Shown here: positions 1-5,990 of the stretch, in pieces
Layout: each line of letters opens with the position of its first letter
Numbering within the stretch: position 1 is the first letter of the stretch
Source of the DNA: an uncultured Oscillospiraceae bacterium
GTDB taxonomy: Bacteria > Bacillota > Clostridia > Oscillospirales > Oscillospiraceae
Length of the DNA: 7,964 bases
Assembly: GCA_959022875.1 (NCBI GenBank)
Contig: CAUFAM010000042.1
Span: forward strand, 1 to 7,964
Reading direction: 5' to 3'
Position numbers and translations under genes: made by a program
Notes under the pieces: model-generated
What the model was told of the DNA's origin: nothing
The model's database searches: none
What the model saw: only the letters and a program-made list of their open reading frames with translations

Positions 1-427
1 CCGTAGCGCCGGACACCTTGACCCCATAGGCCAGGGCCTTCTCATGGACGTGGAGGCCGAAGCAGCCGGGTCCGCAGAAGGAGGGGATCAGAGAGGGGTG
101 GATGTTGATGATGGCGTTGGCATAGGACTGGAAGAGTTCCTCGGTGACAATGGTCATAAAGCCCGCCATCACCACCAGCTGGATGTCAAGCTCCTGAAGC
201 TTTTTCACCAGGGCCACGGTGAGGTCCCGGGCGGTGGGATACTGCTCCCGGGAGAGCACATAGCCGGCCACTCCGGCCTTTTTGGCCCGTTCCAGGGCGT
301 AGGCCTCGGGGTTGTTGGAGAGGACGGCGACGATCTCGCCGCCTACAATCTCGCCCCGGCTCTGGGCGTCCAGGAGAGCCTGGAGGTTGGTTCCGCCGCC
401 GGAGACCAGTACAGCAATCTTTTTCAT
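1..427 (-). CDS. purN: Phosphoribosylglycinamide formyltransferase PurN (3' end beyond window)
   Basis: This gene encodes GAR transformylase, which transfers a formyl group from 10-formyl-tetrahydrofolate to glycinamide ribonucleotide, the third step of IMP synthesis in the cytosol. The visible 142 residues start MKKIAVLVSGGGTNLQAL, the phosphate-binding glycine loop (residues about 8-13) typical of PurN. The catalytic segment INIHPSLIP holds Asn108 and His110, matching the formyl-transfer Asn-x-His pair of the E. coli enzyme. After it comes a Cys/Gly-rich insertion (FCGPGCFG) that I recall from clostridial PurN proteins. The C-terminal part, including the late catalytic Asp, lies outside the window. 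The ATG at 427 overlaps the purM TGA as ATGA, and a weak GGAG lies 5 nt upstream inside purM, so translation is probably coupled to purM. It is the last gene of the operon that is visible here. Confidence 0.95.
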   Translation of the reverse strand, partial: MKKIAVLVSGGGTNLQALLDAQSRGEIVGGEIVAVLSNNPEAYALERAKKAGVAGYVLSREQYPTARDLTVALVKKLQELDIQLVVMAGFMTIVTEELFQSYANAIINIHPSLIPSFCGPGCFGLHVHEKALAYGVKVSGAT

Positions 428-1467
428 ACCAGCTCCACGCCGTCCTCGCCGGCAACCACGCTGCCCACCAGGTAGGCCTGCTCGCCAGCCTCTTTCAGCA
501 CGGCCAGGGCCTTGTCCGCCTGGTCGGCGGGGAGGGCCAGCAGCATGCCAAGACCCATGTTGAAGGTGTTGTACATATCCCGCTCGGGGATGTTGCCCTT
601 CTTCTGGATCAGGTCAAAAATGGGCAGGCGGGGGAAGGTGCTCAGGTCGATGCGGGCGGTGAGACCCTCGGTCATCATCCGGGGCACATTCTCATAGAAG
701 CCGCCGCCGGTGATGTGGCTGATGGCGTGGATGTCCACACCCTCCTTGAGCAGGGCCTTGATGGCCTTCACGTAGATCCGGGTGGGGGTGAGCAGGGTCT
801 CACCCAGGCCCTTGCCCCCCAGCTCCTCCATGGGGGAGGTGAGGTCGGCGTTCTCCACGTCCAGCACCTTGCGCACCAGGGAGAAGCCGTTGGAGTGGAC
901 GCCGGTGGAGCCCAGGCCGATGAGAGCGTCCCCTTCATGGAGGTGCTTTCCGTCGATGATCTTCTCCTCGTCCACGATGCCCACGGAGAAGCCGGCCACG
1001 TCGTAGTCCTCGTCGGGCATGAGGCCGGGATGCTCAGCGGTCTCGCCGCCCACCAGGGCGCACTCAGACTGGCGGCAGCCCTCGGTGATGCCGGAGACGA
1101 TCTCGGCGATGCGCACGGGGTCGTTCTTGCCGCAGGCGATGTAGTCCAGGAAGAACAGGGGAGAGGCGCCGCCGCAGATGATGTCGTTGACGCACATGGC
1201 CACGCAGTCGATGCCGATGGTGTCATGCTTGTTCAGCAGCTCGGCCAGGCGCAGCTTGGTGCCCACGCCGTCGGTGCCGGAGACCAGCACAGGCTTTTTC
1301 ATGCCCGCCACATCGGGGGCAAACATGCCGCCAAAGCCGCCCAGAGTGCCCATCACGCCGGGAATATAGGTGGACTCCACCATGGGCTTAATGCGCTTGA
1401 CGGACTCGTAGCCGGCAGTGACGTCCACGCCGGCGGCGGCGTAGGAAGCGGAGTGCGAGTTTTTCAT
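424..1467 (-). CDS. purM: Phosphoribosylformylglycinamidine cyclo-ligase (AIR synthetase) PurM
   Basis: This gene encodes AIR synthetase, which closes the imidazole ring by converting FGAM and ATP to AIR (fifth step of purine synthesis). It is 347 aa, a normal length for the family. Visible motifs are SGTDGVGTKL (63-72, ATP/phosphate binding), the ND of residues 94-95, GGETAEHPG (140-148), GLGSTGVHSNGFSLVRK (184-200) and HITGGGFYENVPR (251-263), in the order expected for the PurM fold. I chose the ATG at 1467 because AGGAGG sits 8 nt upstream (1476-1481). A possible in-frame TTG at 1485 lies upstream of that ribosome site and would add six unlikely residues. The gene starts 21 bp after the purF stop, and its own TGA overlaps the purN start by 4 bp. 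I see no defect in it. Confidence 0.97.
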   Translation of the reverse strand: MKNSHSASYAAAGVDVTAGYESVKRIKPMVESTYIPGVMGTLGGFGGMFAPDVAGMKKPVLVSGTDGVGTKLRLAELLNKHDTIGIDCVAMCVNDIICGGASPLFFLDYIACGKNDPVRIAEIVSGITEGCRQSECALVGGETAEHPGLMPDEDYDVAGFSVGIVDEEKIIDGKHLHEGDALIGLGSTGVHSNGFSLVRKVLDVENADLTSPMEELGGKGLGETLLTPTRIYVKAIKALLKEGVDIHAISHITGGGFYENVPRMMTEGLTARIDLSTFPRLPIFDLIQKKGNIPERDMYNTFNMGLGMLLALPADQADKALAVLKEAGEQAYLVGSVVAGEDGVELV

Positions 1468-1475
1468 GGGAGAAA

Positions 1476-1481
1476 CCTCCT
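1476..1481 (-). promoter_or_regulatory. purM ribosome-binding site that decides the start
   Basis: AGGAGG on the minus strand lies 8 nt before the ATG at 1467. It fixes the start of purM there, not at the upstream in-frame TTG at 1485. Confidence 0.85.
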
Positions 1482-1488
1482 GCAATTA

Positions 1489-2919
1489 TCATTCGTTGGG
1501 TTGGGTGAGCTTTTGCTCAAAGCGGAACTTTTCCCGGTGCTCCGGGACGGAGATGGGATAGTTGCCGGTAAAACAGCCGTCGCAGAAGGTCCTGGAGCAG
1601 CCGTTGGCCAGCTTGTGTACGCTGTCTACACTGAGGTAGCCCAGGGAGTCGGCGCCGATGATCTCGGCAATCTCCTGGGTGGTGTGGTGACAGGCGATCA
1701 GATGATCCTGGGAGTCGATGTCGGTGCCGAAGTAGCAGGGGTTGAGGAAGGGGGGCGCAGAGATGCGTACATGGACTTCCTTGGCCCCGGCCTCCCGCAG
1801 CAGCCGCACGATCCGCGCAGAGGTAGTGCCCCGGACGATGGAGTCGTCGATCATGACCACCCGCTTGCCCGCCACCACCGACGCGATGGGGTTTAGTTTG
1901 ATGCGTACCTTGTCCTCCCGGGATTTCTGTCCCGGGGCAATGAAGGTACGGGCAATATATTTGTTTTTGATAAAGCCGATGCCGTAGGGGATGCCCGACT
2001 GGCGGGCGTAGCCGATGGCCGCGTCGATGCCGCTGTCGGGAACGCCGATGACGATGTCCGCCTGGACCGGGTGCTCCAGGGCCAGGAAGGCACCTGCACG
2101 CAGCCGGGCCTCGTGGACGCTGGCGCTGTCCATGACCGAGTCGGGCCGGGCGAAGTAGATAAACTCAAACACGCACAGGCTGCTCTTGGCCTTTCCGCAG
2201 TGGCGCGTGATGGAGTGAAGGCCATCCTTGTCCGCCACCACGATCTCGCCGGGCTCCACGTCCCGGATAACCCGGGCGCCCACTGCATCCAGGGCACAGC
2301 TCTCCGAGGCGAAGATGTAACCGTCGTCCAAAGCGCCGATGCACAGGGGGCGGAAGCCGTTGGGATCCCGGGCAGCCACCAGCTTCTGGGAGGACATGAG
2401 CACCAGGGAGTAGGCCCCCTGGATGATGTCCATGGTCTGAGCCACCGCCTCCTCAATGGAGGGGGCGCGCAGGCGCTCGCCGGTGATGGTGTAGGCGATG
2501 ACCTCCGTGTCGCTGGTGGTGTGGAAGATGGCCCCGGACAGCTCCAGCTTTTCCCGCAGCTGGGCGGCGTTGGTCAGGTTGCCGTTGTGGGCCAGCACCA
2601 GGGAGCCCTTTACGTGGTTGATAACCAGGGGCTGGGCATTTTCCCGGCTTTTCAGGCCTGTGGTGGCGTAGCGCACATCGCCCACGGCGATCTGGCCCTC
2701 TCCCATGCGCTACAGCACCTGGGGGGTAAAGACCTCGCTGACCAGACCCACATCCTTGTGGCTGGTGATCACCCCGTGGTCGTTAATGGCCATGCCGACG
2801 CTCTCCTGACCCCGGTGCTGAAGGGCGTAAAGCCCGTGGTAGACGCAGGCGGCGGCGCTGACTTGCGGATTGGGACAATACAGGCCGAATACGCCGCATT
2901 CCTCGTGAAGCTGAGACAT
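1489..2919 (-). pseudogene. purF: Amidophosphoribosyltransferase PurF interrupted by an in-frame TAG at codon 70
   Basis: PurF makes phosphoribosylamine from PRPP and glutamine, the first committed step of purine synthesis. The reading frame spans 477 codons, a normal length, but codon 70 (2710-2712) is TAG. Before it lie 69 residues starting MSQLHEECGVFG, where Cys8 is the expected N-terminal nucleophile after removal of a short propeptide. After it the protein continues without loss of frame: GEGQIAVGDVRYATTG, AHNGNL, TSDTEV, GVPDSG, the PRPP loop MIDDSIVRGTTS, and the cysteines (SSLC, NPCYFG, FCDGCFTG) that bind the 4Fe-4S cluster in B. subtilis-type PurF. The ATG at 2919 has GGGGAG 9 nt upstream. 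A single base change (for example CAG to TAG) explains the break. Possible restart: the ATG at 2706, two codons after the TAG, has AGGTG 9 nt upstream, but that 405-aa product would lack the catalytic Cys. A sequencing error is also possible. Identity is certain; functional status is not. Confidence 0.88.
2710..2712 (-). other. In-frame TAG codon within purF
   Basis: On the coding strand the codons read CCC CAG GTG CTG TAG CGC ATG GGA GAG, so PurF homology is continuous on both sides in the same frame. No indel is needed to explain it. TAG also serves as the ordinary terminator of the glycosyltransferase gene at 5991-5993, which argues against TAG being a sense codon in this genome. Confidence 0.95.
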
Positions 2920-2955
2920 GTGATCAATCTCCCCTTTCCCAGGCGGGCATAGCCG

Positions 2956-4380
2956 TTATTCCTTGCCCGTCCAGCAGTAAGTACACACCTTATCCCGGTC
3001 CAGTCCGATGGCCTCCAGCAGGCCGTCCAGAGACTGGTAACCAAGAGAGTCAAAGCCGAACTTTTCACAGATGGATTTCAGCAGGCAGGAGCCGCGCTGG
3101 GTTTGCACGTCGGCATACTCATCCAGGTGCTTTTGTCCCTCGTCGCCCTCCAGCTCCTGGACGGTGCGCCGGGCCAGAAGGTCCATATCCGAGTTGCCAC
3201 GGGAGAAGTTCAGGTATTTACAGCTATACATGATGGGGGGGCAGGCAGAGCGCATATGCACTTCCTTGGCCCCGGACTCATAGAGGAAGTCTACTGTCTC
3301 CTGCAGCTGGGTACCGCGGACGATGGAGTCGTCTACAAACAGCAGCTTCTTGTCCTGAATGAGCTCGGGAACGGGAATCTGCTTCATTTTGGCCACCTGG
3401 TTGCGGACCTCCTGGTTGGCAGGCATAAAGGAGCGGGGCCAGGTGGGGGTGTATTTGACGAAGGGGCGGGCAAAGTGGGCCTGGCTCTCGTTGGCGTAGC
3501 CGATGGCGTGGGGGATGCCGGAGTCGGGAACGCCGGCCACATAGTCCACATCGGGACACTGGCCGCGCTTTTTCTCATCCCGGGCCATGATGGCGCCGTT
3601 GCGGTAGCGCATGAGCTCCACATTGACCCCTTCATAGTTGGAGTTGGGATAGCCGTAGTAGGTCCACAGGAAGGCGCAGATCTTCATTTCCTTGCCGGCG
3701 GGGGAGAGGGTCTCGAACCCGTCGGGGGTAATGCGGACGATCTCCTGGGGGCCCAGCTCATAGGCGTCCTCGTAGCCCAGCTTGTGGTAGGCAAAGGACT
3801 CAAAGGACACGCAGTGGCCCTGGTCATTTTTGCCCACCAGTACGGGCAGGCGGCCCAGCTTGTCCCGGGCGGCGATGATCTCGCCCTTGTCGGTGAGGAT
3901 CAGCAGGGTCAGGGAGCCCTGGATCTCCTGCTGGGCGTGGAGAATGCCGCTGACCAGGTCGTCCTTTTGGTTGATGAGGGCGGCGGCAAGCTCGGTGGAG
4001 TTGATTTTCCCCGAGCTCATGGCCATGAACTGGTGGCCGTGGTCGGAGAAGTACTGCTGCACCAGCTCCTCGGAATTGTTGATGATGCCCACAGTGGTGA
4101 TGGCGTACAGCCCCAGGTGGGAGCGCACCATCAGCGGCTGGGGATCGGTGTCACTGATGCAGCCGATGCCGCTGCAGCCGTGAAACTCAGAGAGATCCTT
4201 CTCAAACTTGGTCCGGAAGGGAGTGTTTTCAATGGAGTGGATCTGCCGCTGGAAGCCGTCCTTGGCGTCATGAATAATCATGCCGCCCCGGCGGGTGCCC
4301 AGGTGGGAGTGGTAGTCCACTCCGAAGAAAATGTCAAGGGAGACGTCGCGCTTGGAGACTGCGCCGAAAAAACCGCCCAT
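2956..4380 (-). CDS. PurF-like PRPP amidotransferase paralog lacking the glutaminase nucleophile
   Basis: This is a 474-aa member of the amidophosphoribosyltransferase family, with a PurF-type N-terminal Ntn-like domain (about 1-230) and a C-terminal phosphoribosyltransferase domain. The protein begins MGGFFGAVS where an active class II glutaminase would read MCG, so the nucleophile Cys is replaced by Gly2. The regions matching the other PurF glutamine-site residues are also altered: VRY, HNGN and SDTE of the neighbouring PurF align with GCISD, VGIINN and NSTE here. In contrast, the PRPP loop FVDDSIVRGTQ (348-358), GVPDSG (283-288) and four cysteines placed like the 4Fe-4S ligands (C235, C387, C466, C469) are kept. 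The ATG at 4380 follows a perfect AAGGAGG with 5-nt spacing, and purF begins 36 bp downstream of its stop. I recall similar Gly-start paralogs in Clostridia and Bacteroidetes, usually annotated as amidophosphoribosyltransferase. Its true reaction is unknown to me: ammonia-dependent, regulatory, or a partner subunit of PurF. Confidence 0.9.
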   Translation of the reverse strand: MGGFFGAVSKRDVSLDIFFGVDYHSHLGTRRGGMIIHDAKDGFQRQIHSIENTPFRTKFEKDLSEFHGCSGIGCISDTDPQPLMVRSHLGLYAITTVGIINNSEELVQQYFSDHGHQFMAMSSGKINSTELAAALINQKDDLVSGILHAQQEIQGSLTLLILTDKGEIIAARDKLGRLPVLVGKNDQGHCVSFESFAYHKLGYEDAYELGPQEIVRITPDGFETLSPAGKEMKICAFLWTYYGYPNSNYEGVNVELMRYRNGAIMARDEKKRGQCPDVDYVAGVPDSGIPHAIGYANESQAHFARPFVKYTPTWPRSFMPANQEVRNQVAKMKQIPVPELIQDKKLLFVDDSIVRGTQLQETVDFLYESGAKEVHMRSACPPIMYSCKYLNFSRGNSDMDLLARRTVQELEGDEGQKHLDEYADVQTQRGSCLLKSICEKFGFDSLGYQSLDGLLEAIGLDRDKVCTYCWTGKE

Positions 4381-4410
4381 TTGGTCCTCCTTAAGAATGT
4401 TGTAGAGATA

Positions 4411-4431
4411 GGCCGGAGGAGACCTCCGGCC
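4411..4431 (-). repeat. Perfect 9-bp inverted repeat in the purC to PurF-paralog gap
   Basis: GGCCGGAGG and CCTCCGGCC flank a 3-nt loop and can form a GC-rich hairpin in the operon mRNA, 30 nt before the paralog's start codon. No T-run follows on either strand, so it is not a classical terminator. An RNA-processing or stability element is a reasonable guess. Confidence 0.6.
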
Positions 4432-4446
4432 AGGGGGGAAAGAAGC

Positions 4447-5157
4447 TTACTTTCCCATCAGACGGCGGCTCATCTCCTGATAAGCGCCTTCAACATTGCC
4501 CAGGTCGCGGCGGAAGCGGTCCTTGTCCAGCTTCTCACCGGTCTTGGAATCCCAGAAGCGGCAGGTGTCGGGGCTGATTTCGTCGGCCAGAACGATGGTG
4601 CCGTCGGCGGTCTTGCCGAACTCCAGCTTGAAGTCGACCAGGGTCACGCCGCACTCGGCCAGGGTCTTTTTCAGGAAGTCGTTGACCTGGAAGGCGTACT
4701 TCTTGATGGTGTCGATCTCGTCCCAGGTGGCCAGCTTCAGGGCCACGGCGTGATAGTCGTTAATAAGGGGGTCGTGGAGATCGTCGTTCTTGTAGGAGAA
4801 CTCGATGGTGGGAGCCTCAAAGACGATGCCCTCCTCCACGCCGTAGCGCTTGGCAAAGGAACCGGCGGAGATGTTGCGGATGATAACCTCCAGGGGAACG
4901 ATGGAGACCTTCTTCACTGCGGTCTCACGCTCGCTGAGCTCCTCCACAAAGTGGGTGGGGACGCCAGCCTTCTCCAGCTGCTGCATGAGGTAGTTGGTCA
5001 TCTGGTTGTTGATGGCGCCCTTGCCGGTGATGGTGCCCTTCTTCAGGCCGTCAAAAGCGGTGGCGTCATCTTTGTAGGAGACGATGACCACATTGGGGTC
5101 CTCGGTGGAAAATACCTTCTTGGCCTTGCCCTCATAAAGCTGTTCCAGTTTCTGCAT
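4447..5157 (-). CDS. purC: Phosphoribosylaminoimidazole-succinocarboxamide (SAICAR) synthase PurC
   Basis: SAICAR synthase joins CAIR with aspartate using ATP, the step directly after PurE. The protein is 236 aa, a usual bacterial length. It shows the N-terminal signature LYEGKAKKVF (7-16, nucleotide-binding loop), RNISAGSFAKRYG (94-106), LVDFKLEFG (173-181) and ADEISPDTCRFWD (191-203), the metal/aspartate-site block. I start it at the ATG at 5157 (MQKLEQLYEG), which aligns with the normal N-terminus and has AAGGAAGGA a short distance upstream. A longer open frame reaching to 5319 would run into purE and adds non-homologous sequence, so I discard it. It lies 67 bp after purE and 66 bp before the PurF paralog. 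The TAA stop is at 4447-4449. No defects seen. Confidence 0.97.
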   Translation of the reverse strand: MQKLEQLYEGKAKKVFSTEDPNVVIVSYKDDATAFDGLKKGTITGKGAINNQMTNYLMQQLEKAGVPTHFVEELSERETAVKKVSIVPLEVIIRNISAGSFAKRYGVEEGIVFEAPTIEFSYKNDDLHDPLINDYHAVALKLATWDEIDTIKKYAFQVNDFLKKTLAECGVTLVDFKLEFGKTADGTIVLADEISPDTCRFWDSKTGEKLDKDRFRRDLGNVEGAYQEMSRRLMGK

Positions 5158-5178
5158 AGTAATCCATCCTTCCTTTTT

Positions 5179-5195
5179 CTTATATAATATATAAG
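5179..5195 (-). promoter_or_regulatory. AT-rich palindrome between purE and purC, possible internal promoter
   Basis: CTTATATA and TATATAAG flank a single central base, in an AT-only island inside GC-rich DNA. A weak promoter reading (TTACCT-17-TTATAT) can be drawn upstream of purC, but the -35 is poor. It could be an internal promoter or a small RNA hairpin or cleavage site separating purE from the rest of the operon. Confidence 0.25.
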
Positions 5196-5224
5196 TATTA
5201 TCTGAGGTAATCGGTTTTTGGCGC

Positions 5225-5716
5225 TCAGGCCAGCTCCTGCTGCAACTTGGCCTCCTTGGCCGCGATCTGAGTGGCCATGTCGGCACGGGCCTGGTCCAGC
5301 TTGGCGGCCAGCTCGTCATCGCTGACCGAGAGGATCTGGGCGGCCAGCACGGCGGCGTTTTTGGCTCCGTTGATGGCCACAGTGGCCACGGGGATGCCGC
5401 TGGGCATCTGGACGGTGGCCAGCAGAGCGTCCAGCCCGTCCATGGCTCCGCCCTTCATGGGGATGCCGATGACGGGGAGAGTAGAGTTGCCGGCAAAGGC
5501 TCCGGCCAGATGGGCGGCCATACCGGCGGCGCAGATGAGCACGCCAAAGCCGTTTTTCCGGGCACTGGAGGCAAACTCTGCGGCGGCAGCGGGGGTACGA
5601 TGGGCGCTGAGGATGTGGGCCTCATAAGGGATGCCGAAAGCCTTCAGCTGCTCGCAGGCGCCCTTGACTACGGGCCAATCGCTGTCAGAACCCATAATTA
5701 CCGCAACTTTTTTCAT
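5225..5716 (-). CDS. purE: N5-carboxyaminoimidazole ribonucleotide mutase PurE (class I)
   Basis: Class I PurE moves the carboxyl group of N5-CAIR to carbon 4, giving CAIR, the substrate of PurC encoded next. The 163-aa protein has the family motifs in order: MGSDSDWP (8-15), SAHRTP with the catalytic His39 (37-42), and CAAGMAAHLAG (62-72), followed by the VQMPSGIPVATVAI segment and a short charged C-terminal helix. AAHLAG replaces the E. coli AAHLPG, which I believe is common in Clostridia. I choose the ATG at 5716 because AAAGGAG (5725-5731) lies 8 nt upstream; the in-frame TTG at 5734 lies upstream of that site. Class I enzymes normally need PurK to make N5-CAIR, and no purK is in the window. 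It is the first gene of the purine operon and follows a leader with promoter and terminator. Confidence 0.97.
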   Translation of the reverse strand: MKKVAVIMGSDSDWPVVKGACEQLKAFGIPYEAHILSAHRTPAAAAEFASSARKNGFGVLICAAGMAAHLAGAFAGNSTLPVIGIPMKGGAMDGLDALLATVQMPSGIPVATVAINGAKNAAVLAAQILSVSDDELAAKLDQARADMATQIAAKEAKLQQELA

Positions 5717-5724
5717 AGAGATAG

Positions 5725-5731
5725 CTCCTTT
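5725..5731 (-). promoter_or_regulatory. purE ribosome-binding site that decides the start
   Basis: AAAGGAG is 8 nt before the ATG at 5716. It begins two bases after the terminator's T-run, so it is only transcribed if the terminator is read through. Confidence 0.85.
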
Positions 5732-5732
5732 C

Positions 5733-5775
5733 AAAAAAGATTCAGGCCATCTGTATTGTGCGTACAGACAGCCTG
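5733..5775 (-). terminator. Intrinsic terminator / attenuator in the purE leader
   Basis: On the minus strand CAGGCTGTCTGTA (5775-5763) pairs with TACAGATGGCCTG (5755-5743) as a 13-bp stem with two G-U pairs and a 7-nt loop, followed by AATC and six T residues (5738-5733). It is a textbook rho-independent terminator lying between the purE promoter and the purE ribosome-binding site. There it can only act as a conditional stop for the operon, or as a 3' end for a short leader RNA. Confidence 0.85.
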
Positions 5776-5812
5776 GAGATTTTTACCGGTTCCGTTTGGA
5801 CAGATTGAGGCC
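5745..5812 (-). promoter_or_regulatory. Predicted alternative (antiterminator) pairing in the purE leader
   Basis: GGCC-tca-ATCTGT (5812-5800) can pair with ACAGATGGCC (5754-5745), using the same bases as the 3' arm of the terminator, so the two structures exclude each other. A further 6-bp stem, GTTTGG (5822-5817) with CCAAAC (5799-5794), would close a loop around the upstream segment. This is deduced by eye only; no folding energies were computed. Confidence 0.45.
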
Positions 5813-5857
5813 GTGGCCAAACTTGCTCTGGGGACAAAACAGGGGAAAGCGGAGCAT
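5783..5857 (-). CDS. Putative 24-aa leader peptide of the pur operon
   Basis: A short ORF begins with ATG at 5857 and ends with TAA at 5783-5785, 7 nt before the terminator's 5' arm. GAGGTG lies 6 nt before the ATG, a good Shine-Dalgarno match. The peptide starts MLRFPLFCPQSKFG, ends SKRNR and is basic; it has no run of one amino acid of the kind seen in his or trp leaders. It is in frame with purE but separated from it by the stop. Its codons 15-20 contain the segment able to pair with the terminator's 3' arm, so its translation would influence folding. I do not recognise the peptide. The ORF could be a chance one, but position and ribosome site favour a real leader. Confidence 0.5.
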   Translation of the reverse strand: MLRFPLFCPQSKFGHGLNLSKRNR

Positions 5858-5889
5858 AGGGCACACCTCTTTCTATCAATTAGAGTTTT

Positions 5890-5918
5890 ATTTTATCGAA
5901 AAAAACAAGTCTTTGCAA
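5890..5918 (-). promoter_or_regulatory. Sigma-A-type promoter of the purine operon
   Basis: On the minus strand TTGCAA (5918-5913) and TAAAAT (5895-5890) are separated by exactly 17 nt with a T-rich spacer. Transcription would start near 5883, leaving a leader of roughly 165 nt before purE that contains the leader ORF and the terminator. I see no PurR-box-like palindrome nearby. Confidence 0.7.
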
Positions 5919-5939
5919 GAGGGCGGGTGATTTTCGTAG

Positions 5940-5990
5940 GCTTGAACAAGACAAGTGGGAGGAACCAAGGAAAATCTTGGCGTTCAAAGC
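5940..5990 (-). repeat. Nested inverted repeats directly after the glycosyltransferase stop
   Basis: GCTTTGAAC (5990-5982) can pair with GTTCAAGC (5947-5940) with one bulged base, enclosing a second stem CCAAG/CTTGG (5980-5976 with 5969-5965). It begins at the base after the TAG stop. There is no T-run, so it may protect the 3' end or act as a weak terminator, not a canonical one. Confidence 0.4.

Noticed and set aside
715..1896. Plus-strand 393-codon open frame antisense to purM and purF
   Set aside because: Same codon-bias shadow, rich in Gly/Ala/His/Val, with no family signature and well-supported genes opposite.
2710..2712. TAG read as pyrrolysine or a reassigned sense codon
   Set aside because: TAG terminates the glycosyltransferase gene in the same window and PurF is not a known pyrrolysine protein; this is kept only as a remote option for checking.
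2707..2919. Frameshift as the cause of the purF break
   Set aside because: PurF homology resumes in the same frame immediately after the TAG, so a single substitution is sufficient.
3103..5187. Plus-strand 694-codon open frame antisense to purC and the PurF paralog
   Set aside because: It is a shadow of G/C-rich third positions: low-complexity Gly/Val/Leu-rich translation, no recognisable domain, and both genes on the other strand are clearly real.
5158..5319. N-terminal extension of purC up to 5319
   Set aside because: It would overlap purE and adds Pro/Arg/Ser-rich residues unlike PurC; the ATG at 5157 gives the normal N-terminus.
5717..5883. Known purine (xpt-type) riboswitch upstream of purE
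   Set aside because: The conserved junction and loop elements (TCTACC, CCGTAAA, ACTACGA types) are not present; only a loose CCGGTAAAA is seen.
5940..5990. Canonical terminator for the glycosyltransferase
   Set aside because: The stems exist but no T-run follows, so I list it only as an inverted repeat.
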